A DNA stretch of 41,413 nucleotides. It comes from Saccharofermentans sp. (GTDB taxonomy: Bacteria; Bacillota; Clostridia; Saccharofermentanales; Saccharofermentanaceae). Under the pieces are notes generated by a model. That model saw only the letters and a list, made by a program, of their open reading frames with translations. It did not search any database and was not told the DNA's origin. Of the stretch, positions 22,846 to 30,824 are shown piece after piece (the first letter of the stretch is position 1; each line of letters starts with the position of its first letter). The DNA lies in the NCBI GenBank assembly GCA_024403795.1, contig JAKSRD010000018.1:1-41413 (forward strand). Reading direction: 5' to 3'. The translations under genes and the position numbers were made by a program.

Positions 22846-23765
22846 TGGAAGAAAACGTGCTGGAGATAAAGAAGCTATGCAAGGATTACGGTAAATCCCA
22901 CATCCTTAAGAATGTCGATCTGAGCGTTCCCAAGGGATCTATCTTCGGTCTGGTCGGAAGGAACGGTGCAGGCAAAACGACTCTCATGAGGATCTTAACG
23001 GGTCTTTCCGAAGCTACATCGGGAACTTATTCGATAGCGGGCATAGAGAGCAGTGACAGAAAGATCCTGTCGGTCAGAAGGAGAATGGGTTCGACGATCG
23101 AATCACCTGCCATATTCCGGAATCTCTCGGCATACGACAACGTCAAGCTTCAATACATCAATCTGGGAATGACTTCCTACGACAGCATTCCGGCACTTCT
23201 GGAGCTTGTGGATCTTCAGAATACGGGCAAAAAGAAAGCCGGAAAGTTCTCGCTCGGAATGAGGCAGCGTCTGGGCATAGCCGTGGCACTTTGCGGCAAT
23301 CCCGACATCCTTATCCTTGACGAGCCCATCAACGGTCTTGATCCTCAAGGCATCATTCAGATGCGTGAGATATTGCTGAGGATCAACAGTGAGAGACACA
23401 CTACGATAATGATCTCCAGTCATATTCTTGAAGAGCTCTCAAAGCTCGCCACGCATTATGCTTTTCTCGAGAAAGGAGAGATCCTTCAGACCTTGAGCAG
23501 TGAAGAACTCTTGAACAAGGTACGCAAAGCTTCAAGGCTTAGAGTGTCTTCGACCGAACAGCTTTGTCCTGTCTTTGACCGTAACGAGATCGAATATAAG
23601 GTGGGAGATCAGGAGACGATCGATATCTTTACCGAAGTTACGGCAAGCAAGCTCGTTGCTTTTGCAAACGAAGCCGGTGTTGAAGTAATAACCATTACAG
23701 AGAACAACGAGAGCCTTGAAAGCTATTTTATGAATCTTGTTGCAAAGAAAGACGGAATCTTATGA
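22845..23765 (+). CDS. ABC transporter ATPase, BcrA/lantibiotic-immunity type
   Basis: The nucleotide-binding domain (about 5-220) has Walker A GRNGAGKT (about 37-44), the signature FSLGMRQRLGIA, Walker B LILDEPINGLDPQG and the switch His in SSHILEE. A C-terminal tail of about 80 residues is typical of BcrA/LanF ATPases. It energises a transporter formed with the two permeases just downstream, probably exporting or removing a membrane-active peptide. AAAGGAG lies before the start. The gene overlaps the regulator by one base and the first permease by 4 bases, so the genes are tightly coupled. Confidence 0.92.
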   Translation: MEENVLEIKKLCKDYGKSHILKNVDLSVPKGSIFGLVGRNGAGKTTLMRILTGLSEATSGTYSIAGIESSDRKILSVRRRMGSTIESPAIFRNLSAYDNVKLQYINLGMTSYDSIPALLELVDLQNTGKKKAGKFSLGMRQRLGIAVALCGNPDILILDEPINGLDPQGIIQMREILLRINSERHTTIMISSHILEELSKLATHYAFLEKGEILQTLSSEELLNKVRKASRLRVSSTEQLCPVFDRNEIEYKVGDQETIDIFTEVTASKLVAFANEAGVEVITITENNESLESYFMNLVAKKDGIL

Positions 23766-24595
23766 TCTGTGCTCTCAAATCATCATTCTACAGATTCTTC
23801 AGATCCGGACTGTTTGCAAAGACGATTCTTTTTGCGTTCCTGATCGGGCTGGTGGACATCTTCTTTATTAACGATTTTTGGCTTTCATACGGCAGACCGA
23901 GATATCTGGATAATAAATATGCGGTCAACTGCATCTCGGCACTTAAGATACTGACACCGTTTTGGTGTGGTATTTTCGCGTCATCTTTTACGGGCAAAGA
24001 CATATCTTACCGTGCCATCAACAATAAGATCTCCGTGGGAATACACAGAGCGAAGATATATCTTGCCGATCTTGCAGTTGCAGAGATATCAACAATACTC
24101 TCGGTTATTACATCATCGGCATTCATATGCCTCATTACCGTCATAGTCCCAAGTAAGTGCGGATTAGTTATCAACGGTCAATTGGTTGAGAATGTGCTTC
24201 ATACGATCATTATCTGTGCAGCATTTACGGGTATATATGTTCTTCTGCAATATTTTCTCAGCAGTCAGTTGTTCGGATTGATCTTGTCTCTGGTCATGAT
24301 CGTGGGAGTTTGCGCAGGGACCATAATTGCAGAGGACAAGTTAGATCAACCATATAGAGTGGTTGTCAGTCATGAAGAAGATTCCGGTGATGCTGTCTGG
24401 GCCGTCAATGAAGAATACATCGGCGGGGTTCCGCGTACCATATTGACTTTCCTGCGTGATGCAAGTCCGTATTACAGTGTGAAATCCGGAGATGCGGAGA
24501 AGATGCTTTCGGAAGAATGCATTGCGGCAGTTTCTGTTTTTGTTTTGTCTTCAGCGGCAGGCATAACAGTTATAAATAAGAAGGAGTTTAATTAA
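23762..24595 (+). CDS. ABC transporter permease, first subunit
   Basis: The 277-residue protein has about six hydrophobic helices: about 19-38, 57-76, 98-124, 142-165, 169-192 and a last one at 253-270. A soluble loop of about 50 residues lies before the final helix. This is the BcrB/LanE/G-like ABC-2 topology. The start overlaps the ATPase stop by 4 nt. With the ATPase and the next permease it forms one exporter. The family identity follows from topology and context; sequence motifs are weak. Confidence 0.8.
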   Translation: MICALKSSFYRFFRSGLFAKTILFAFLIGLVDIFFINDFWLSYGRPRYLDNKYAVNCISALKILTPFWCGIFASSFTGKDISYRAINNKISVGIHRAKIYLADLAVAEISTILSVITSSAFICLITVIVPSKCGLVINGQLVENVLHTIIICAAFTGIYVLLQYFLSSQLFGLILSLVMIVGVCAGTIIAEDKLDQPYRVVVSHEEDSGDAVWAVNEEYIGGVPRTILTFLRDASPYYSVKSGDAEKMLSEECIAAVSVFVLSSAAGITVINKKEFN

Positions 24596-24599
24596 TTCT

Positions 24600-25706
24600 A
24601 TGAAGAAGATCCTGGCCGGAATGTTATACCGTTTATTCAGGGGCTTTGAGGTATGGGCTCTGATAGCATTGCTCCTGTTCAGTTCGTTTTTCTTATTTGA
24701 ACGCATGAATTCACATGATGTTGTAAACGGGCATTGCACCCAAATGTTATCGGGCGGGAAAGTAACGGATTTTGACGGACCTGAAGACGTGCGTGAATAC
24801 TGTTATGCGAATATGGATATCGATGTTTCTTATGCGTACAAGTATAACAACATGCCGTTAGAACCTGAATTGTATGCCAAGATCCGTAACAGCTTTATTC
24901 CGAGTGAGACTGAAGCACTTACAAGTGTGATCATGGACTTGCCTATTTTCCCCGTGATGTTGATAGCGATATTCATTCCGGTCTTCTTCGGAAGAATGTT
25001 CAGCGACGGAACGATAAGGAATCTGATCACTTCCGGGCACAGCAGAGGAAGGATCTACTTTACCTCGTTGTTGCTTGCAATGGTCATCGATACATTAATG
25101 ATGCTCATAAGCGTCGGAATGGTTGCATTATTTTGTCTGTATTTCCGGTGGCTGCCTCCGGTGTGGCTTCCGGTCGATCTGCCGTTATTGCTTCTTGATC
25201 TGTTCCTTCTTTATATTGTCTCTGCTTTGTGCATTGCGGTTCTTTTCGTAAGCAAGAAGATGACCGCGACGTTTGCGGTAGGGTTCGTGATGTTTGCTTG
25301 GGTGCTTTTTCCTTTTGACGCAACCATCATGGCAGTCGTCTTAGAGTCATATACCTGCACGGCAAATGAGAATCGCGAGTTCTTTGATAACGTTAAAGAA
25401 AAAGGCATGGTTTCCGTCGAATACAGCTTCGTCCTGCAGGATTACAATCTCATAATGGAGTGTGACGGCGCGACATTGGGAAAACGCGAGAGCAGTCTGA
25501 AACCTGCAGTGAAGAATTCGCTGATAGCTTGTATATACAGCTCACCGCTGTGCGCTTCCCATAGCTTAAAATATTATTTCGATTATTTTGAATATCGGTT
25601 AACTAAGGACGGCTTAGTAGGATTGAATCTGGCAGTGGACGTCCTCTGGATGCTTATCCCGACTGCTGCCGGTTATCTGATCTTCCGGAAGAAGGAACTC
25701 ATCTGA
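24600..25706 (+). CDS. ABC transporter permease, second subunit
   Basis: The 368-residue protein has a first helix (about 17-32), an extracellular domain (about 35-110), then helices at about 112-132, 158-180, 190-212 and 222-245. A second extracellular domain (about 255-340) with several Cys precedes a final helix (345-362). Two large outer loops are unusual for BcrB and closer to LanG-like or bacitracin-type sensing permeases. It begins 4 nt after the first permease. The Cys residues in the loops (TCTANEN; SLIACIYSSPLCASHS) may form disulfides outside the cell. Confidence 0.78.
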   Translation: MKKILAGMLYRLFRGFEVWALIALLLFSSFFLFERMNSHDVVNGHCTQMLSGGKVTDFDGPEDVREYCYANMDIDVSYAYKYNNMPLEPELYAKIRNSFIPSETEALTSVIMDLPIFPVMLIAIFIPVFFGRMFSDGTIRNLITSGHSRGRIYFTSLLLAMVIDTLMMLISVGMVALFCLYFRWLPPVWLPVDLPLLLLDLFLLYIVSALCIAVLFVSKKMTATFAVGFVMFAWVLFPFDATIMAVVLESYTCTANENREFFDNVKEKGMVSVEYSFVLQDYNLIMECDGATLGKRESSLKPAVKNSLIACIYSSPLCASHSLKYYFDYFEYRLTKDGLVGLNLAVDVLWMLIPTAAGYLIFRKKELI

Positions 25707-25807
25707 AAGATCTTTTTCTGTGATGTTATTGCACGGCTCGAAAAGGAACTCAGCCGAGAGCTCCTTCCCTGTGGTAATATTGTTCTAGTTCGAAAAGGAT
25801 CAAACCC

Positions 25808-26725
25808 GTGAAGATACTTATTGTAGTTTGCATCATCCTCGCAGCAGCGCTTATTGCGGCGATCATCAAGATCGTTCTCTTGAGATGTGGATATCGTGAA
25901 TTAACAGAGAATCTCGAAGATCAGATCAGCGGTAAGACACATGTACCGATAACACTTTCCACGCATGATCCGGCTGCAACGCAAGCCGCAGAGATGCTTA
26001 ACCGTGAACTTGCATCCCTTGAGAGTGAACGATGCAAATACCTTGACGGCAACCGTAAAGTTCAGGAAGCTGTCACCGGCATCTCGCATGACATCAGGAC
26101 TCCGCTCACGGCGATCAATTCCTATCTTGATCTGATGGCAGACGAGACGGATGAAGAACTCAAATCTCAATATCTTGAACGCGTCAAAAGCCGCACATTG
26201 TCCTTGAGCGACCTGGCTGACGAACTGTTCAAGTTCAGCACCTCCGCTGACATAAGCAATTACAAGATCACCAACAATGTGCACTCCGAAGAGTCCATCG
26301 ATATCTGCCGCGTTCTTGAAGAGTGCATGCTCTCTTTCTATGCCGCATTCAAGAAAAAGGGGATCGAGCCTGAGATAGAGTTGCCTGACGAGCCCGTGTG
26401 TGTGTTGTGTGACCGCAGAAGTGCAAATCGCATTTTCGAGAATCTCATAAGCAATGCGATCAAATATGCCGACTCTTCCCTGTCAGTAACACTCGACAAG
26501 TCAGGCAGAGTCCTCTTCCGCAATCCCGCGCCGGGATTGACTCCCGTATCAGCAGCCAAGCTCTTTGACCGTTACTACACAGTCAATGAGGGAAGTGCTT
26601 CAACGGGCTTAGGCTTCTCGATAGCCAAAGAGATCATCACCGCCAATTCCGGCACGATCCGATCAAGTCTTCAGGACGGCATTCTGACAATCGAGGTATG
26701 CTTTAAGAGACAAGATGACGACTGA
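25808..26725 (+). CDS. sensor histidine kinase of the ABC-transporter locus
   Basis: A single N-terminal membrane helix (about 3-25) is followed by a cytoplasmic HisKA domain with the H-box GISHDIRTPL (phospho-acceptor H94), N-box FENLISNAIKYA, F-box-like KLFDRYYT and G2 box TGLGFSIAKEI. The G1 box reads FRNPAPG. With only one helix and no sensor domain it is an intramembrane-sensing-like kinase, which in such loci often gets its signal from the ABC transporter. The start is GTG with AAAAGGATC upstream. The 101-nt gap before it contains a loose direct repeat (about 25716 and 25768, each with CTCGAAAAGG or TTCGAAAAGG), possibly a duplicated leader. Confidence 0.9.
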   Translation: MKILIVVCIILAAALIAAIIKIVLLRCGYRELTENLEDQISGKTHVPITLSTHDPAATQAAEMLNRELASLESERCKYLDGNRKVQEAVTGISHDIRTPLTAINSYLDLMADETDEELKSQYLERVKSRTLSLSDLADELFKFSTSADISNYKITNNVHSEESIDICRVLEECMLSFYAAFKKKGIEPEIELPDEPVCVLCDRRSANRIFENLISNAIKYADSSLSVTLDKSGRVLFRNPAPGLTPVSAAKLFDRYYTVNEGSASTGLGFSIAKEIITANSGTIRSSLQDGILTIEVCFKRQDDD

Positions 26726-26823
26726 CGTCAGATCTTGCCTGCCACATGCAGGGCGTAAAGTATCTTCGGCAGGATGAATGTTCCATTCTGTCAGTGCATG
26801 TCTGCGGTCGTAACTCGATGTAG

Positions 26824-26829
26824 TATAAT
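26824..26829 (+). promoter_or_regulatory. -10 box of the acetyltransferase gene
   Basis: TATAAT preceded by TAG, 57 nt upstream of the ATG. The -35 region is poor. Confidence 0.4.
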
Positions 26830-26885
26830 GACCGAGGCATATAAGTGTTATGAGAATTGTTTGAAGTATTGCCGGGAGAACTGAC

Positions 26886-27536
26886 ATGAACTATAAATTA
26901 ATCGATAAAGAGACATATTACAGAAAGGGTGTTTTCCGCCATTTCTCGGAGGATTGTAAATGCTCGACCTCAATGACGGCGAGGATCGACGTAACGGAAC
27001 TTGTTGAGTATTCAAAGAAGACGGGAACGAAGTTTTACATCAATTTCCTGTATGTTCTTTCTAAGGCATTGAATTCGAGAGAAGACTACAGGATGGGTTA
27101 TCTTTGGCAGACAGATGAACTGATCTGCTACGATGTGGTTAATCCTACGCAGTATGTATTCCATGAAGATACGGAGACCTGCACTCCTGTATATACGGAG
27201 TACTTCGAGGACTATGAGAAGTTCTACGAAGCTGCTTTGAAAGATGTCGAAGAGGCTAAGAAGACGAGGGAATACGGATTGGATACGGCGAATCATCCGA
27301 ATTGGTTCGATGCGTCGTTTATCTCTTGGCTCTCGTATGATTCGCTGAATATTGAGTTGCCTGACGGGTATCTTTTTTTCGCGCCGATCGTGAATTGGGG
27401 AAAATACCGTGAAGAGAACGGCAGACTTGTTATGCCGGTCAGCGTGCGCATGAATCATGCGATCGCAGACGGTTATCTAATCGCAAATGTTTTCCGCCTC
27501 TTAGATAAAGAGATCAAGGCTTTGATCGAGAGATAA
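26886..27536 (+). CDS. chloramphenicol O-acetyltransferase family protein
   Basis: CAT enzymes transfer acetyl from acetyl-CoA to chloramphenicol; this is a trimeric cytoplasmic fold. The 216-residue length is exactly that of type A CAT. Motifs in order: an STSMTARIDVTEL strand near 27-40, FYINFLYVLSKALN, CTPVYTEYFEDYEKFY, ISWLSYDSLNIEL (SFTSFN-like), FFAPIVNWGKY, and the catalytic block RMNHAIADGYLIANVF, where the His is the general base (H195 equivalent). The preceding His of the HHxxxDG motif is Asn here. Many homologues of this sort in Clostridia are chromosomal, and their true substrate is untested. It stands alone after the ABC locus; GGGAGAA lies before the ATG. Confidence 0.88.
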   Translation: MNYKLIDKETYYRKGVFRHFSEDCKCSTSMTARIDVTELVEYSKKTGTKFYINFLYVLSKALNSREDYRMGYLWQTDELICYDVVNPTQYVFHEDTETCTPVYTEYFEDYEKFYEAALKDVEEAKKTREYGLDTANHPNWFDASFISWLSYDSLNIELPDGYLFFAPIVNWGKYREENGRLVMPVSVRMNHAIADGYLIANVFRLLDKEIKALIER

Positions 27537-27615
27537 GATCCACTGTAGAGCCTTTAAGGTTTTGCCTGGTGTGAGAAAATCCTGAAATCGTCCTAAAACG
27601 TCAACACCGGGCCCC

Positions 27616-27726
27616 GGGACTTTTCAGGGACAAAATACGGTTTTTACTGCAGAAAAAGTCCCGGAGGACTCTGTTTGGTACTTTTCAGGGACAAAATACG
27701 GTTTTTACTACAGAAAAAGTCCCGGA
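27616..27726. repeat. two tandem 47-bp hairpin repeats (GGGACTTTT family)
   Basis: Units at 27619-27665 and 27680-27726 differ at one base. In each, ACTTTTC near the left end pairs with GAAAAAGT near the right, extended in unit 1 by GGG/CCC. A diverged copy lies at 19450-19490. They fill the 295-bp gap between the convergent acetyltransferase and phosphatase genes and might end transcription from both sides. Confidence 0.85.
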
Positions 27727-27831
27727 ACGTCCTTTGAGTGATTCGTCACGATTTTAGGATTCTGCCGCTTCAGGTGCGGTCAGATTATGATGATCAATTA
27801 TCTGATTTCCAAGTTTTTTATGAAGAACTTC

Positions 27832-29730
27832 TTATTCTTCGCGAATTAATGAGGCAGCGAAAATGTTCCGTCCGTTCTCGTACGAATAGTCGGTGCGGCT
27901 CATGAACTTGCGGGTGATCATGACGCCCAGGCCGCCTGCTTTCCGCTGCTTCAAAGGAATGCTCGTATCGGGAGCATCAAGCTCGAGCGGATTGAACGGC
28001 TTGCCGTCATCACGGATCACAACGGAGATGTCCTTCGGGCCGGGCGTGAATTCCAGTTCGATCGTCTGAGCGCCGCTGTATTGAATGATGTTGTTCAGGA
28101 TCTCGTCAACGCAGATCGCGATCTTCTTGCACTGCTTGTCAGACAGGTTTTCGTGCGCTTCAAGCGGGAGCAGCCACTGTTGAGCTCTCTCGATCTCAGG
28201 AAGTTCAGGCTTGAGCGTCAGTTTGGCAATTACTGTCTGCTGTTCTGCTTCAGGAATCTCACCATGCTTATGTGTCAGCACGGCGCCGTCCGGCTGCTGT
28301 TTTGCTTCAGGAACCTCACCATGCTTAAGTATCTTCACGGCCAGCATGGTCGTGTCGTCGAACTGGGGCGCTTCATCTGCGAAAACATCCACGTCCTCCT
28401 TGACCTTCAGGATCATGTCGTTCATCGTGCCGGAGCAATGTGAATCGAGTGATCTCAGCATCCTGTCCGTTCCGAACTGTTCCTGCGATATGTTATTTGC
28501 TTCAGGAACGCCGTCCGTATATACGAAGAGGATGTCGCCTTCATTCAGGGTGATCTTGCTCTCAGTATACTTAACGCTCTTCAGACCGCCGAGAACGAAT
28601 CCGTGCTTGTCGCGAAGGAGCTCGAAGCTGTCGCTGCCATTTCTCTTGAGAGCAGGATACTCATGTCCGGCGCTGGCCATCACAAGCTCGCCGTTACGCA
28701 TGTCAAGAATGCCGAGCCATACCGTGACGAACATGCCCTTTAACTTCTTATCAAAAAGCTGCGCGTTTACTTTCTCAAGTACCTGTGCGGGTGAGGGGGT
28801 CGTCATGAGCCTGTTTTCCAATACTGATTTGGCCATCATCATGTACAAAGCGGCTGCGATCCCTTTATCCGCTACGTCTGCGATCATCAAGGCAAGATGG
28901 TTCTCATCCAATTCGATGAAATCATAAAAATCGCCGCCGACTTCTTTGGCAGGGATCATGCGTGCAGCGAGCTCAACGCGCTGATTCGTCTCTTCTGAAA
29001 GTGTGCCGAGCGGCGGCAGGGCCTGTGACTGGATCTTGTTGGCAAGTTCAAGTTCTGTCTCAACGCGTGTGTTGAATTTTGTTATCTTGTCCTGATTGAG
29101 GACCATATTACGCCCGCAACGCGCGATCTCAAAACAAACACCTGCCACGACCAGGAAGAGCATCCACTTCGGAAGGAATGACTGCAGCATTATGTTCTTG
29201 AGATATTCAGACGAGCTCTCAGCCACAAAATTCATGTCCGGCGAACCGATCACACGCAGTGCTCCGATCCATGAAGATACGAAGAATGCAACCGAAGTAG
29301 CCATGGCCGTCAATACGGTGAATGCTCCGGAATAATAACGGCAACTGAGGACTACGGGGATTATGATGAGAAGCGGAACGTTAAATGTCATTACGCGGTC
29401 GATAAAGGCTGCAGCGATGATGACAGCGGCCATCATGACGTATTTTACCCAGCGTTTGCTGCCTTTTACCAGATTGCATACGACCGCAGGTATTACAAGT
29501 GACACGGAAGCCGGGAGGAAAAACATACTGATCAAAGAGCGGTCAATGTCAAATACTCCGCTCAGAGCAAACACCCAGAAGAATCCGAGAACGATCAGGC
29601 ATGCCACGAGTGAATGGAGCACAAGCTGATTTGCCTGTACCTCATTCTCCCAGAAGATCTGATCCGTCACAAAATTCTTCTTCAGAGAGTGAACGGGTTC
29701 TTTCCAATGATGATCCTTATTCATGTTCAT
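27832..29730 (-). CDS. membrane SpoIIE-type phosphatase with C-terminal RsbW-like kinase domain
   Basis: Residues 1-215 form a membrane part of about six or seven helices. A short coiled linker (DKITKFNTRVETELELANKIQ) leads to a PP2C/SpoIIE phosphatase (about 240-465) with the metal-binding motifs VGGDFYDF, MIADVADKG, MASAGHEYPAL, VYTDGVPEA and FDDTTMLAVK. A linker with a 19-residue repeat follows (HGEVPEAKQQ / HGEIPEAEQQ). The end (about 500-632) is an HATPase_c_2 anti-sigma kinase with CVDEILNNIIQYSG (N-box) and GGLGVMITRKFM (G2). In partner switching the phosphatase activates, and the kinase inactivates, a STAS protein; the STAS gene is 36 nt upstream. Having both on one membrane protein is unusual. 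It is the last gene of the NRPS operon. Confidence 0.9.
   Translation of the reverse strand: MNMNKDHHWKEPVHSLKKNFVTDQIFWENEVQANQLVLHSLVACLIVLGFFWVFALSGVFDIDRSLISMFFLPASVSLVIPAVVCNLVKGSKRWVKYVMMAAVIIAAAFIDRVMTFNVPLLIIIPVVLSCRYYSGAFTVLTAMATSVAFFVSSWIGALRVIGSPDMNFVAESSSEYLKNIMLQSFLPKWMLFLVVAGVCFEIARCGRNMVLNQDKITKFNTRVETELELANKIQSQALPPLGTLSEETNQRVELAARMIPAKEVGGDFYDFIELDENHLALMIADVADKGIAAALYMMMAKSVLENRLMTTPSPAQVLEKVNAQLFDKKLKGMFVTVWLGILDMRNGELVMASAGHEYPALKRNGSDSFELLRDKHGFVLGGLKSVKYTESKITLNEGDILFVYTDGVPEANNISQEQFGTDRMLRSLDSHCSGTMNDMILKVKEDVDVFADEAPQFDDTTMLAVKILKHGEVPEAKQQPDGAVLTHKHGEIPEAEQQTVIAKLTLKPELPEIERAQQWLLPLEAHENLSDKQCKKIAICVDEILNNIIQYSGAQTIELEFTPGPKDISVVIRDDGKPFNPLELDAPDTSIPLKQRKAGGLGVMITRKFMSRTDYSYENGRNIFAASLIREE
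28237..28327. repeat. 34-bp repeat encoding the phosphatase-kinase linker
   Basis: Units 28237-28270 and 28294-28327 match at 32 of 34 bases with a 57-bp offset (19 codons), so the interdomain linker has been duplicated in frame. Confidence 0.9.
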
Positions 29731-29766
29731 CCCGATGATGTCGTCGCATTAATACGGCGGTGCCGT

Positions 29767-30063
29767 TCAGACTATCTTCACGTATTCAAGGAATCCCGTT
29801 ACATCGAAGATCTCTTTTACGATCTCGGGGACATTGGTAAGGTACATCTCGCCCTGTTCTTCCATGATCTGATCAAGATAGAGCAGCAATCTGAGTCCGG
29901 CTGAAGAGACATAATCAACCTTGCTGAAATCGAGCCCCAGAGACGTGATTCCCGTCAACTCCGGGACGAGCTGTGCTTCAGCTTCAGGGGAGCCGATCGC
30001 ATCGAGTCTTCCGTCGAAGAAAACGACAAGCGAATTGTCTTTGCGTTCTTTCTTTATGTTCAT
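29767..30063 (-). CDS. STAS-domain anti-anti-sigma factor (RsbV/SpoIIAA-like)
   Basis: The 98-residue protein is a single STAS domain, with the GRLDAIGSPEAEAQL first strand-helix and the phosphorylation loop DYVSSAGLRLLL. The Ser in SSAGL is the expected target of the RsbW-like kinase and the SpoIIE-like phosphatase encoded next. In the unphosphorylated state such proteins sequester the kinase/anti-sigma. AAAGGAG lies before the ATG. It sits between the CDF-like membrane protein (44 nt) and the phosphatase (36 nt) in the same transcript. The final target (sigma factor or enzyme) is not identified. Confidence 0.93.
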   Translation of the reverse strand: MNIKKERKDNSLVVFFDGRLDAIGSPEAEAQLVPELTGITSLGLDFSKVDYVSSAGLRLLLYLDQIMEEQGEMYLTNVPEIVKEIFDVTGFLEYVKIV

Positions 30064-30107
30064 AACCGTACTCCTTTCGCGGTGAGTTATATTGAGATGC
30101 CGCCGTA

Positions 30108-30824
30108 TCAGCTCTTTGAGGTGATATTGTTTTCGCGATATTCACGATGCTTCTTTACGAGCAGGCGAATGTCATTGATGTACTTCCCGATAAAGAACAG
30201 GCACATCAGCAGGCACATTACCGGGCTGATATACCAGCTCCATTTATGCTTGATCAGGAAGTAGCTGATCAACACGATAAACAAAGTCACGCTGTCAAAG
30301 ATCGTATCTTTCAATAATCCGTTATATTCTGCCCGTACGATGGCTGTCTCGCCCTGCCTCAGGATCTTTGACTGCCGTACGAACATGTACACATCGATAG
30401 TAACATTAATGACTTTCAGAATCACGGCAACAAGCAAAAATGCCTGAGGTTCGCTCGGATCAAAGATCTGGTTGATCGAAGTCCCGAGAAGGATCAGAAG
30501 ACCAATAAGAACGCTGATGTTGCAGAACATGGCTACGCGGAATTCCAGCTTCTCAGGGTCCTGAACTTTCTTTCCTTCAAGCCTTCCGGAACTCAGGAAA
30601 ATGCTTGAACTTCGTGCGACGTTGCTGAAAGAGTCCACCAGATCAAGCCACATGATCAGGGAGCGTGACAGGATCGCAGAGACCAGAACGGCAATGAAGT
30701 TAGGAAGCTCGGCAAGAAAACTCAGGATCCCGACTTTCTTTTGCTCCCTGTAGATCTTCTTCATCTGTTCATCGTTCTGCTCCGGCTGATGTTCCTGAGC
30801 TGTCATATTCTTTACTTCAGCCAT
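30108..30824 (-). CDS. cation-diffusion-facilitator-like membrane protein
   Basis: Of 238 residues the central 180 form about five or six membrane helices. Two segments recall CDF transporters: the second-helix pattern SLIMWLDLVDSFSNV (S-L-x(4)-D-x2-D-S) and the fifth-helix pattern EYNGLLKDTIFDSVTL (H/N-x3-D-x3-D). The usual C-terminal metal-binding cytoplasmic domain is missing; the protein ends in a short basic tail. The N-terminal 28 residues are polar and Gln/Glu-rich. It overlaps the NRPS gene by 13 nt, so translation is coupled. It might export the NRPS product, carry an ion, or be a degenerate CDF used as a scaffold. The family call rests on two motifs and is moderate. Confidence 0.65.
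   Translation of the reverse strand: MAEVKNMTAQEHQPEQNDEQMKKIYREQKKVGILSFLAELPNFIAVLVSAILSRSLIMWLDLVDSFSNVARSSSIFLSSGRLEGKKVQDPEKLEFRVAMFCNISVLIGLLILLGTSINQIFDPSEPQAFLLVAVILKVINVTIDVYMFVRQSKILRQGETAIVRAEYNGLLKDTIFDSVTLFIVLISYFLIKHKWSWYISPVMCLLMCLFFIGKYINDIRLLVKKHREYRENNITSKS

Noticed and set aside
28211..28927. 238-codon plus-strand frame opposite the phosphatase
   Set aside because: It is Ser-rich shadow coding with no start signal; the minus strand encodes intact SpoIIE motifs.
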